Source: Pseudopyrenochaeta lycopersici | Taxonomy: Eukaryota > Ascomycota > Dothideomycetes > Pleosporales > Pseudopyrenochaetaceae | NCBI GenBank assembly: GCA_003313425.1 | Contig: NHZP01000007.1 | Span: 1,240,001 to 1,304,000, forward strand | Reading direction: 5' to 3' | Length of the DNA: 64,000 nucleotides | Shown here: one piece after another, positions 46,101-57,040 of the stretch | Layout of the letters: each line of letters starts with the position of its first letter | Numbering within the stretch: the first letter of the stretch is position 1 | Made by a program: the position numbers and the translations under genes | Notes under the pieces: generated by a model | Told to the model about the DNA's origin: nothing | Databases searched by the model: none | Seen by the model: the letters and a program-made list of their open reading frames with translations, nothing else

Positions 46101-46761
46101 TCAAAAAGCATGTGTTCAAGGTGCATCGGAAACAAACGCTGCCCAACACTCTGGAATGCCGATGGGATCCCTGCGGCAAGGAGGTTACGAAACCTGAAGC
46201 CTTGGTCAACTCCTCGGTTGAACGGCACGTATCATACAATTTTGACCTGGAGAGCAACTGGCGTGCCCATATCCAGCAAAGTCACTTCGATCCGCTGTCA
46301 TGGGAGTTTGGTGATGGACCTGCCAGTGGTGTCTCTGGTAACGAAGACAACTAATCTCAAAGAATGATGACGAGAGTCTGACAGAGAAAATAGATTCGCA
46401 TGATTCTGAGGCGTATCTTAGCGATGCTAGGGGTCGTCAAGTAACTCCGCGTATCACCGTCAACCCCAGACGTTTGCAAGCGGACGATGTGTCGTCTCAA
46501 ACCACGTCCTCAGCTCCCCATGGTCGAGGTCGAGCACCTAAGAATGTGGCAGAGCAGCAAGCTCGCGATGCACAGGCCCGACTAGTCTCACAAAAGAAGC
46601 GTATTGGCGGACCAGGTATGGACCGTGGGGGGGCAACACTCGTGAATGACAAGCGCAGAAAAGGCTTCCACGAAAGCGACAGCATGGAAGAGCAACTTGT
46701 CGATGCTGAAGACTTATGGGGGGAGGCACAAGGCTCGCAGACCTTTCTTGATGAGTCTTGA
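43109..46761 (+). CDS. Large C2H2 zinc-finger / AT-hook protein
   Basis: Probable nuclear chromatin or DNA-binding protein of 1201 residues. Two exons, 43109-46337 and 46385-46761; the 47-nt intron GTAACG..CTGACAG was chosen because it alone keeps the frame into the downstream ORF. Residues 1-270 are Gln/Ser/Pro/Asn-rich. A charged coiled-coil-like patch spans about 285-345 (EEKQGLLMRE). A conserved helical block lies at about 475-535 (TYLNSHNPALPLEPNRILRM) and another at 712-790 (RRDYVSRLDRKKALRRNTYN). AT-hook-like motifs are KRRGRPPRQ (about 852) and KKKGRPVGWRK (about 915). Two C2H2-type fingers follow at about 983 (CKWHNCKAELHNIETLKKH) and 1017 (CRWDPCGKE). Conserved in ascomycetes by my recollection, without an assigned role. 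Confidence 0.8.
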
Positions 46762-47101
46762 AAGATATAGATACCAGCACCAAGACGGACTCACTCCCAA
46801 TGATTGGCGACCGACTTTCGGAACTTTGTACAGATATGCGTATACGCATCAGGAGAAAGACTTCAAATGGCGATGAACTCTCGCCATGAATCTACTTGCT
46901 CAGATAATTTTCAATGTAAAACTTTAATGCCAGTTTCCTCTGCGCCCAAACTCCACGATAGCTCGTTGCGCACACATGCGCACTCATTCGATGGTCATCC
47001 ATGATTGTAAAAGTTATTAGGGTACCACGATTCACCCTCTGCGCCTCGATCGCCTTCTCCGACGCATGCCTACAACCATTGTCCCCTTAAAAATACAGTC
47101 C
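46762..47101. other. Convergent intergenic region, C2H2 gene / OST4
   Basis: 340 bp of 3' sequence for both neighbours; no gene seen. Confidence 0.5.
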
Positions 47102-47254
47102 TCATGCTTTGGCTTTTCCAGTAGCGGCCTTTGGCTTCTCAATTTGTTTGTGATCTTCAGAATTGACCTCGAGGAAGTGATATAGGACGATAAGCAGCAT
47201 AGCAGCGCTTCCGAGGAAGATGGCGAGTGAGTAGAGTTGGCTGTCCGTTATCAT
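47102..47254 (-). CDS. OST4: Oligosaccharyltransferase subunit OST4 (50 residues)
   Basis: Tiny membrane subunit of the ER oligosaccharyltransferase, which in yeast links Stt3 to Ost3/Ost6 for N-glycosylation. A 51-codon uninterrupted frame starts ITDSQLYSLAIFLG and continues with one membrane helix (AAMLLIVLYHFLEV), then a short Lys-rich tail (KPKAATGKAKA). Yeast Ost4 (36 residues) has the same pattern: an MI[ST]D-x-QL-x-SLA start and an LIVIYH helix. The tail is longer here, as in filamentous fungi. The size puts it below usual ORF cut-offs. It is head to head with VPS11, with 340 bp between starts. Confidence 0.9.
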   Translation of the reverse strand: MITDSQLYSLAIFLGSAAMLLIVLYHFLEVNSEDHKQIEKPKAATGKAKA

Positions 47255-47594
47255 TTTGGCTGTGATTGACCGCGCGTCCGTACTATGTCAAGATTCGTGG
47301 ATGGCTTTCGAGGTACAGATGGATGAATTCGAAGCTGTTCATAGAATTATTAGTGTAGAGCTGGCTATTTCGAAGGCACGAGATCATACAGCTTGTAACT
47401 TTAAAGGAATCCAAAGATTAGGTGCAGTGTCGTTGGAAGAACACCGTTCTCTAGTGAAGGCCACCTTGGGCTTCCAGATGTCGGCGATCGGACACTCGGG
47501 GAAGGGTGGCTCGAGCGCGCCTGCCCGCAGCTCTCCAAGGTAACAAACATAGCTGTTGCCGCAACAGAAGGCGCGAGTATGGATCGGTAGCACT
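47255..47594. promoter_or_regulatory. Shared promoter of OST4 and VPS11
   Basis: 340 bp between divergent starts. A 95-codon plus-strand frame (47256-47543) crosses it but has no protein character. Confidence 0.5.
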
Positions 47595-50500
47595 ATGGCA
47601 GTCACTCCGGTAAGCTGTCTCTCTAAACACGCGCAGCATGTCCAGGCTAATTCCCGCTAAGTGGCAGTTCAAGTTCTTCGACGTCTCGCAAGTCAAGCTG
47701 CCCGACGATGAGAGCTCCTTCCTCTCCGAGGTATGACGATATCACCTCTAAGATGTCCAGCTTCTCACAACAGGCAGATCGGAAACATCACCTCCATAGT
47801 CTCTGGATCAGAGAGTATATTCTTCGGGAGCGCAGATGGCATCGTACGCATCGTCTCGCAGGCCTTCAAGGTCGTGCGCGCGTTCAAGGCCCATGACGCA
47901 GGCGCAATCACCCACATGAAGCAGATCGAGGGCACGTCTTTACTTGTCACTATCGCGGAAGATCTCCCTGAGGAGCCGGTGCTGAAAGTATGGGCGTTGG
48001 ATAAGCTAGAGAAGAAGACAGGCATCCCAAGATGCCAGAGCACACTCACGATTCACAATGGGCGCAAGCAGTTCCCAATCTCTGCTTTCGCCGCCCTTGA
48101 TGACCTGTCGCAGCTTGCTGTGGGGTTTGCAAATGGCGCAGTCACTGTCGTGAGAGGCGATCTAATACACGATCGAGGGGCGCGACAAAGGACTGTATTC
48201 GAGTCCGAAGAGCCTATTACTGGCATTGAGTTTCGAGAGGGGAATATCACCACCCTCTACATTGCAACTACCGGACACATAATGACGCTTGTAATATCTG
48301 GAAGGGGTCAAGGGCAACCGGCAAAGTCACTCGACGAGTATGGGTGTGGGGTCGGCTGCATGGCCGTCGACAAAGCGACTCGAGACGTCGTTGTCGCAAG
48401 GAGCGATGCGATATACTACTATGGACAGCATGGCCGCGGACCGCCATACACATACGAGGGCGAGAAGAAGATGATTTCGATATTCAAAGACTATGTGGTG
48501 ATTATAGCACCGCCCAAGTCTAACGCCATGCCCCGTTCAAACCCACTCCGAGCTTTCGGCATCGGAGCTGCCGACGACGTCTTCAATACATCGAGCTTTA
48601 CTCTTCTCAACACTGAGCTGAGGTTTGTGGCGCATCAGGAACAGCTGACGTCGCAGGTCAAGGCGGTCATCTCAGAATGGGGTGATCTGTTTGTGTTTAC
48701 AATTGATGGCAAGGTGAGACTCTCATAAATTCCATTTGACCGTGAACTTACAAGGGTCAGATCTTTCGGTACCGCGAGAAGCCGTTTGCACAGAAGCTCG
48801 ATATTTTATATCAACGAAATCTCTACGTTTTGGCCATCAATCTCGCACAGAAGGCAGGACTCGACTCATCGCAGCAAAACATAATTCTTAGAAAATTTGG
48901 CGACTACTTGTATTCAAAACAAGATTACGACACTGCTATGCAGCAGTATCTAAAGGCCATTGACAATACTGAACCATCTCAGGTCATTCGAAAGGTAAGC
49001 CACCAGCGTAGCCGAGAAATATCCTGCTATACTTACCGTCATGCCAGTTCTTGGATACGCAGCGAATTCACAACCTGATTGAATACCTGGAGGAGCTACA
49101 TGATCACCATAAAGCCACATCGGATCACACAACACTACTTTTGAATTGCTACGCGAAGCTTAAAGATGTCGAGAAGTTGGAGGAGTTCATCAAATCGCCT
49201 GATGATCTCAAATTTGACCTAGATACCGCCATTCTGATGTGCCGTCAAGGTGGCTATTACGATCAAGCGGCTTACCTAGCCCGGAAACATGGCGAACATG
49301 AGTTGGTAGTTGATGTACTCATCGAAGATTCGAAACGATATGCCGAATCATTAGCCTACATTTGGCGACTAGAACCTGAGATAGCCTATTTCAACCTCAT
49401 GAAATATGCCACAGTATTACTGCAGCACCTACCAAAGGACACTACTCAACTCTTCATTGATTACTACATTGGAAGCTTTCGACCGAAAAAGGATGCTATA
49501 GTAATACCTAACGTAACATCTTCGGGAGGAGGAATGGGGATTGGTATGGGGCTCGGTGTGGCATCAAGCGCTGTACAGAATCTCGCCGCACTTCTACCTC
49601 TTCCTTATATGAATACGAACGCGATAGCATTACCATCCTCTGCCGAGCAAAAGAGCACTATGAGTCAAGCTCAAATTATCGAAACCGATACAGATGAACC
49701 ACCGCCCGAATATAAAGTACCCAAACCCCGAACGGCTTTCTCAGCATTCGTAGACCACCCACAAGAGTTTATTGTCTTCCTTGAAGCATGCATCACGTCA
49801 GAGAATCTGCGAGAAGAAGACAAGGTAGATCTTTATACCACACTCTTTGAGATGTATCTTCATACCGCATCTTTAAAGAAGGATGGTGAGCGACAAGAAT
49901 GGGAAAACAAGGCAAAGAAGCTTGTCGAGGGTAAAGATATACCGATAGACACATCCAACGTGCTACTCCTCTCGCATCTTTCCAACTTCCGCGACGGGGC
50001 GATCCTCGTCCGCGAACAGCAAGGACTCCATTTTGATATCTTTCGTTCCTACACCGCCGCAAAAGACACACAAGGTGCCATTCGCGCACTGCGAAAGTAC
50101 GGCCCAGAAGAGCCGGCCCTCTACCCTTCTGCTCTCGCATATTTCACTTCCTCTCCAGACATACTCGCTGAGGCAGGCGATGAGCTTGACACCGTACTCA
50201 AGAAAATCGACGAAGACGGTCTCATGGCACCCTTGCAAGTAATTCAAACCCTCTCAGCAAACGGTGTTGCAACGATGGGCATGATCAAGTCTTACCTTTC
50301 AACAACGATTGAACGTGAACGTGCGGAGATTGCTTCCAATCGCCGCACGATCGAGACCTTCCGATCTGATACTGAGACCAAGAAAACCGAGCTGCAGAAC
50401 CTCAACACTAAACCTGTCGTCTTCCAGGCTGCCCGTTGCCAGGTATGCATGAAGCCCTTGGAGCTTCCTGTGGTGCACTTCTTGTGCAAACACAGTTTCC

Positions 50501-50724
50501 ACCAGAGTTGTCTGAGCACAGACGAGGATGTAAGGGATGCGGAGGTCGAGTGCCCAGTTTGCAGTAGTGGGAATGCAACGGTCAAGGCAATTAGGCGGGC
50601 GCAAGTTGAGAGTGCGGAAAGGCATGATTTGTTCCAGGATGCACTTAGACGGGGCAAAGATGGGTTTGCAGTTATCAGCGAGTGGTTTGGAAGGGGTGTT
50701 ATGGGAGTCAGCGGTGCGGATTAG
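47595..50724 (+). CDS. VPS11: Vacuolar sorting protein VPS11 (HOPS/CORVET core)
   Basis: Core subunit of the HOPS and CORVET tethers at endosome and vacuole. Five exons, 47595-47609, 47662-47730, 47778-48713, 48761-48994 and 49048-50724, with introns of 52, 47, 47 and 53 nt, all phase 0, give 976 residues. The five-codon first exon gives MAVTPWQFKFFDVSQVKLP, matching the family start. The N-terminal propeller (about 30-345) has SGSESIFFGSADGIVRIV. An alpha-solenoid follows (LAINLAQKAGLD, FGDYLYSKQDYDTAMQQYL, clathrin-repeat-like). The C-terminus has a RING-H2: CQVCMKPL, FLCKHSFHQSCL, CPVC. A Gly/Ala-rich insert near residue 575 (GGGMGIGMGLG) is unusual. Confidence 0.95.
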
Positions 50725-51632
50725 GTGTTCTTTGTGTGTACATTAGGGGACATGTAGGTTGGAGTCGCGATTACTCAGGCATTGAATCTAGACTATGTCT
50801 CGTCTGTTGATTTCAGGAGGAGCGCCCGAGATTAGTTGACAAGTATGCAGTGGTTTATCACAACATTCTTTTTTGCTGAAGTTACACGGGTGAATATTAT
50901 GATTTACATCCCTCTGTTCACAAGCAGGTGGTATAGCTCAGGAAATACTGCTAAGCCACCGTGGCGGTTATAGATGCAGAGCTGGAGTGGTACTGCAGTA
51001 GAGTTGTTAAATACTGTAAAGGGCTGTAACAAGGCTGGCACATAGAAATGTGCGCAGTGCTAAAGGAAATTCTCCGTTCTGTAGATAGAACGCTCTTCGC
51101 CACTCTGCTGTGGAATAGCTAAGATACCATTTAACCAATCGAACTAGTCATCTTTGATACACCAAAACTGAGGTCAATGCCCTCTCACGCAACTTCTGAC
51201 CCTCCGCGGAAACTGGACGAATGAAGAAACGCATACCAGTTTGTCGGTCGCTTCCCACCTGAAGAGATAAGGACGAATCACAAGCCTGCCAGTACATTTG
51301 TAATGTACTTACCGGTGTGCTATTCCGGTCTTTCAGCGCCCAAAGCTTCAACTAGTCCCTAGAGAATGTGCTGCGCCGAATATGAGAGGCTTGTTCCCAT
51401 GTTGGGGTCTATCTTATCCGCATCAGCCTCCACAACCATGTGCCTAGCCCTTGTCAGCCCAATGGACCCCCAATCCTTCAGCCGCAACCTGTTCATATGA
51501 ATCGTTTCTTCTTATACGAGTGAGCTAATCAGTAGCCACGCTCCCTACAGTTCCGTTAAATTTGCAGTCTTTCACCTCGTCGTTCGTATTTCCTTGGCAG
51601 TCTTATCTCATTTAAACACTCTACGCCTTGTC
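50725..51632. other. Intergenic region VPS11 / STAND-N gene 1
   Basis: About 900 bp, lower in GC than VPS11, marking the passage from a housekeeping block to an accessory block. No gene recognised. Confidence 0.5.
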
Positions 51633-53095
51633 ATGGCGGAGGTCGTTGGCATTGTAGCAGCAATAGGCTCTCTTGTTAAGTCAGTCGGTCAAACTTATCT
51701 TTTGGTCGAGGATATCAAAAATGCCCCACAAGAGGTCAAGGATATCGCCACCCAACTCGCAGCAACAGAGGCCATCCTCAAATCATTGCTGGCGACGCTT
51801 GATACTGTAAAACGAGAAGAGCAATTTCTATGTGATTGGGCCGACTCTCTAGACAAAACGCTGGATTATGTGGACAAAATAATTAAACAATTACAAAAGA
51901 ACTTGAGCATTGAAGATGGCCAAGCACCTAAGTTGAGCTCTTGGAAGAAATTCACCTGGCCGCTTGAGAAGGATGAGGTTCGGAGGCTTCAGCTTCATTT
52001 GCAAGCTGCCATGCAGGCACTACACATTATATCTGCGGCTTTCTTAGGGTAAGTTGAGCAGGCTTAGCTCTGTTCAAGTTCTAAGACTAATATCTGTTAG
52101 TGGCACTGCGAAGTCAGCACAACGGTTACATCAAGACATTGACGACACATTGTCCAGTGTTGAGCTAGTTCTGCAACCCACAAGTCGCCCAATCACACCA
52201 CGGGCTGACTTATCACCACTACCCCACGCCCCTGATGACCCTTCCTCGCAGCTCAGCTACGGTGGTAAATTGAGCCCCGGCCTCAAAGGTGCAGAGAAAC
52301 AAAATGACAGAGGAAGGAAGTTGAGAAGATCATGGTCAGGCTTGTATGCATGACATCTTTGTTCATACCCAAACGTAGCATTCTGACTAGTAATTAGCTT
52401 CAAGCCCAAACGAAGTTCACAAAGTCCGTTCCCGCCGTACTCTAAGGAGAAGCAATTTTCCATGTAAGTCTTCATCAATGTGCTTTTCTTGGCCCATGCT
52501 AATCCAATCCCAAGCGAGGTTGAGACACTTAAAGTTCGGAAGAATGGGTTGAGGGAGCCAGAGAGCCTAGGATCTGGCAAGATTCAATTTTCATTCGATA
52601 AGGAACGAACCCGGCTCTGGGTTGTGTTCAAGTCTGGACACAAAGATCTCAAGGATCACCGAGGCCAGTGGTACAGTGAGTACTCCAAGGCTCCAAAAAA
52701 AGGTAGAATAAGTCTAATCTGTGATTTCTTGGGAACAGAACTCTCGCCTCCAGCTCCTGCACAAAATATCGAAACTTGTCCGGCTTGCAATGCAGAATCT
52801 GTGAGATGGCCAGAAGCACTCGAGAAAGAAGCTGTCTCTGTCTACATTCAAGACTGTTCGACGGAGTATGAGTATGGTGCTGACGACGAATTATTATTAG
52901 TGTTTCAAAGCCAAGGTAGAATAATCTCTTTCTTCAGCCCTCAAAGTAGTTTTTGCTAACTCATCCTTAGACGACAAGAATCAGTGTGACGATGCCATCG
53001 CAAAGATTAGGGATATTATGGTAGAGGATCAAAAGCATCGTGAAGAAACTGAAGCTATGAAGCGGTATGCTGCTGGTGGGGGTAGCACGCCTTAA
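51633..53095 (+). CDS. STAND-type N-terminal domain protein, tandem copy 1
   Basis: 416 residues from five exons, 51633-52048, 52101-52343, 52398-52463, 52515-52915 and 52971-53095, with introns of 52, 54, 51 and 55 nt, all in phase. Residues 1-140 match the helical fungal N-terminal domain found on STAND/NLR proteins (start AEVVGIVAAIGSLVKSVGQ, then ATEAILKSLLATL and WPLEKDEVRRLQLHLQ). No NACHT or NB-ARC P-loop follows. A Ser/Pro-rich linker leads to a compact C-terminal part (about 235-360) with QFSFDKERTRLWVVFKSG and one CPAC pair. A helical charged tail (KIRDIMVEDQKHREE) ends it. The whole architecture is repeated in the next gene. Function unknown; such N-domains signal in heterokaryon incompatibility or immunity-like death when attached to a sensor. 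Confidence 0.72.
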
Positions 53096-53370
53096 TGTTG
53101 CTGGAGGTTCACTAGGAAGATGCTGTACCATTGCTTTGACACTAACCTTCACTATTGTGAAGTGTCTTATACTCTTACTGTTCATAATTGATATCCAATT
53201 AATATCTAGTATTTTTATAGCTCTTGTTAGAGCTCGTAAATCATGACAGGGATATACGCCACAGGCGACTGGGTTCGTGATCAGAGCCAGACCTAAATAA
53301 TTCAGCCGCAACTCTGCCACATTGATCTCGCACAATCTATCACACACATTGCAGTGCACCTTCTTACTTT

Positions 53371-54957
53371 ATGGCGGAAGCTATCGGGATAGCAGCAGGT
53401 ATTGGATCACTTCTAAAAGCCCTCGCGTCTACCGGAATCTACCTGAACGGCACCGCCAGTGCTTCGAGAGAGGCACAAGAGATTGCCAGCCTCGTCCATG
53501 CCACAGAGGCTATCCTGAAGTCTTTGAAGGCGAGTCTCAAGACGGTCCATCGATCGAATGACTTCTATGGCATCTGGGCCAATTCAACGAACCTTGTTCT
53601 TCGCAACGTGAAAGTTACTATTGATGATCTGAACAATAAGCTTAGCTCACAGCAAGGTACAGCAAGGCTGACCTTCTGGGCAAAGGTCAAATGGCCGCTG
53701 GCAAGAGAGGATTCGTTGTTGTTGCAACAGCATTTACAGGCGTACATGCAGATGCTGTCCATGGTTCAGAATGCGTTCATGCAATGAGTACTTGAGAGAG
53801 GACCCAATCATAGATAACTTTAAGCTGAGAGAGCAAAGGGGAACCATTCAGACAGTTCAGCAGTCGGAACAAAGCATAGATGATATTTTTACCGTGATTA
53901 GTGCACTACCATCATCTTCATCTGGTCAATCGAACCTGGCATTGTCGATTTCCTCTAGATCTACTGTTGTACCCAGCGATTCAGCCTCTCAGATTGTGAA
54001 TACGAACAGTCCTAATGTCACATATGAAAGCCCCTTCGATTCAACGACAGGACTTTCATCGCCACCAAGGTTGGATCCACTGGGGCCAAATTTAGGGGCG
54101 GGTCAGGGTGCCACTTTGCAAGTGTAACACAATGACGATAAGTCAATACATCACTAACCTTATTTGCAGCAAGGTTGCCAACATGAAAGTCAACACTGTC
54201 CGACCCAGTTCCAGCACTCCCGCCAGTCTTTCACTGTTATCTTCTCAATATATTTCCAATAGTAGACCAAACCCACTCCAGCCAACATACAATGCCTATA
54301 ATCATGGCTCTTCGGACCACTTCCAGGCTTCATATTATGATCATACAGAGGATTTAGGGCCCGGTCGGATAACAGTAACACTATCCCTTGACAACTGCCA
54401 AATGTGGCTTATTTTCAGGCCCCACGGGCTAGAATCATATGAGAGCCGATGGATCTGTCAGTGAAGCGTTCGACATCAAGCTTGTGTCTATCTAACAAGT
54501 CATTACAGTCAAAGGTTATCGAGACGGGCTCACTGCATCGTGGAATTCGCAATCATACCCTCCTGATCCGAACCGACCGATTGTTCCAAATTTCTCTCCA
54601 GATCCACCAGTAAAACATTATTATTTGCTATTATATGAGGCCGAACCTGATGTAAAAGATAAGGCGATCCGCCCGGAAACACTTATATTTGCTTTCTACA
54701 CCATGCGTAGGCTCGACGTTTCGTACACGTCAGACATGAACGCTAACCTTTTCGCAGAAGAATTGTCACTGTTTTCAAAAACCTGGAAGGAGCAAGCGCA
54801 AAGAAAATCTAATGCGCTACAGCGTCGCGAGCATGAGCAAACAGCTATGATACGCGCGTCCAGAACGATTGCTCGTCCGCATGCTCAAGGCGTGGATCAT
54901 GACGTAAATGCTGGCCGAAGGTCATGGCGACAGTATCTTGGGCAACGGTTGCTGTGA
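53371..54957 (+). CDS. STAND-type N-terminal domain protein, tandem copy 2, odd splice donor
   Basis: Paralogue of the preceding gene in the same orientation, 275 bp after its stop. Proposed exons are 53371-53780, 53839-54123, 54170-54456 and 54509-54957, giving 476 residues. The N-domain is clearly homologous (AEAIGIAAGIGSLLKALA, ATEAILKSLKASLKTV, WPLAREDSLLLQQHLQ). The C-terminal part shares VTLSLDNCQMWLIFRP with copy 1 and goes on to KHYYLLLYEAEPD and an Arg-rich end. The first junction has no GT donor: the frame hits a TGA right after NAFMQ. Homology to copy 1 resumes at GTIQTVQQ, which requires an intron starting GCAATG (GC-AG type) or ATGAGT. If unspliced, the product stops at 138 residues. 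The third donor, GTCAGT, is weak. Working gene or recent pseudogene is open. Confidence 0.6.
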
Positions 54958-56418
54958 GACCAAGGCTCTCTATTTTCAGTTATTGTAGTCATCTCGCCAG
55001 GCTAGAAATCAAACCTAACTCTTGCCACTTAAGCTTCCGACATTCGTCTGCAACAAAACGCGTGAGGTCATACTAAGCAGGTATAAGGCTGACTATAGGT
55101 AGCCTTATCTTGTGTGAGTGGCACGTTGCTTCTTACTTTGTTTTGTCGGATCCGGGTGTACCGGTAATCGCACCAAGAAAATATAGTAATCATGGCCAAG
55201 TCTGTGTTGCTCAGAATTCTATCACTATTGAATAGGGTTAAGATCTGGTAGAGGTGACTTCAGAGCATTTCCTTATGAAACTGAGTCTCATGTCAATACT
55301 TTGAGTTGATCAGAGACATAGCAGGAAATGATGGCAGACCAGAGCAGAGCCGTCCTTACTGAAAGGGTTGCGTCCCACTCGATTAATCCTGATATTTCTT
55401 GCCAGCGGATCCTATTGACAAGCCCGAGCAGTCGTCTTTAAATTTCTCCTAAGCAAGAATGAACAAGTCAAAGGTAAAATCCGCATGCTATATGCAACGT
55501 TGGGCCATTAGTTGGAATTGATCTCGTCAACTCTCTGCTTAATGTGTAAGGATTTTTGCCTTCCACGATAGTATATGACGAGTAAATTTGTAGTGAAGCA
55601 GATTAAGTTTGAAAAAGATTTCAAAAGGATGACAAATTTAGAAAAGGCGGGATGTGATCGTGATCGACAAGTAGAGGCAGTCACAAACCATGCAACCAGA
55701 TCTACAGTTTCTTCTTGATTCAATCCTTGCAAGTTCTCGAAATTGCGACCGCACTGTAGCATCATTCCCTTGGAGCTTCGGCCATTGGCTACATTTGACC
55801 CGCTTGTGACAGTCACACGGCAATTGTCTCCACAAAATTTTGTAAGATTGTCTACACACCTGATTCGCGCAGGCTTTTTGGGTTGTTCCAAAGTAAACTC
55901 TACCTGCTTTAATCTTGTCTTGTGACGTGCTCAGCGCTAATTCAGCCTGGTTGACAAAGTTCGTCAAACGCGCTTCCAGCCTCGTTTTGATTCAGACGAG
56001 TCATGGATGCCGGGGATGATGCAGCCTTTGGGACAAAAGGTGCGGCAGTTGTATGGTGTCAGGGCATAACCTTGCAAAGCTGTCAATGCGAGACGCGACA
56101 AGGTTTCTTGTCTGGTCAACCAATTATGTTATTGGCTTTAGGTTGAGTCCATTCGACGATGTTCGAAGACAAAGAAGATCGACATTATTCTTCGGCAGTC
56201 GTAGTCACCATCATGACATCAGGCTTGAGGCAATACCAAAGGAAGTGGATGTTAAGCACATGTGCTTGTATTAGGTTTTGTGGTTTTTTCCATTTGTATT
56301 ATACAAATTCCTTCCATCATCCAACATCAACATTAAACATGCCTACCCGTATTACATTCAAACCATGACCAGATGACACTTGAATCGCTTCGCAACCGTG
56401 ATATCAAAAAGTAGGTAT
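54958..56418. other. Intergenic region with a possible cysteine-rich remnant
   Basis: About 1.46 kb. On the minus strand near 55640-55970, two overlapping frames have coding-like pieces (KAGRVYFGTTQKACANQ, then CVDNLTKFCGDNCRVTV) that an intron beginning GTGTGTAG could separate. No start, stop or family could be settled. Confidence 0.35.
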
Positions 56419-57040
56419 TTACAAAGCGAGCATGGCAAGAGCAGCAGCGCCGATGAGACCAGCAGCCTTGGTAGCCTGAGCAGCAGCTCCTGTGAATTGA
56501 GAAACAGTAGGGGTAGCTGAAGTGGTACCGTTTCCAGTGGGCGTGGCCAACGCGGAGGAGGCCCTGGAGGCAACAGACGAGGCAGCTGAGGCAGCAGCGG
56601 ATGAAGCGGCACCGGCAGCGCTCGAGGCAACGGCGGCGGCGCTGGAAGCTACAGCGGCGGCGGAGCTAGCGGGTGCGGCGGAAGAGGCGGGAGCCGCGGA
56701 GCTGGCATCAGGAATGACGATGGGTGCACCGGCATCCACGCAGATCTTCGAGACAGCTGCGATGGTGGCGGACTGGTCGGCGGCAGAGCAAGCACCCTGG
56801 ACGCAAGGCTGAACCTGAGCGAGGAGGGAGGCACCCTTCTCGCAATGGCACTTGAAGTCAGTGAGGCTGGCGCAGCCGTCGCTGGTGAGGGGGCCGGTCA
56901 AGCAGGCCAACTGGGGAGGATTAGCTTGGCGATTTGATGAGAGTTTAGCGGAGACGTACGGCGCAAGATGGGATGGCATCAAGCTGAGCAGTGGCAACGG
57001 AGGCCAAAGCGACAATGGTGGCGATCGTGAAGGTCTTCAT
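56419..57040 (-). CDS. CFEM-domain GPI-anchored cell-surface protein
   Basis: Secreted, probably cell-wall or membrane-anchored. Two exons, 57040-56960 and 56910-56419 (49-nt intron), give 190 residues. The signal peptide is KTFTIATIVALASVATAQ, cleaved near residue 19. The CFEM domain (about 20-92) has the full eight cysteines: PSC, LAC, DGC, FKC, HC, QPC, GAC, KIC. It includes the Asp in SLTDFKCHC that in characterised members helps bind haem iron. Then comes a Ser/Ala repeat region (about 95-150) and a hydrophobic tail (KAAGLIGAAALAMLAL) after a small-residue stretch, fitting a GPI signal. The role could be haem uptake, adhesion or effector; the sequence does not decide. Confidence 0.92.

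Noticed and set aside
47256..47543. 95-codon plus-strand ORF before VPS11
   Set aside because: Lies wholly in the OST4/VPS11 shared promoter, out of frame with the VPS11 start.
56522..56812. Plus-strand Ala/Glu-rich ORF
   Set aside because: Antisense reading of the Ser/Ala repeat of the CFEM gene.
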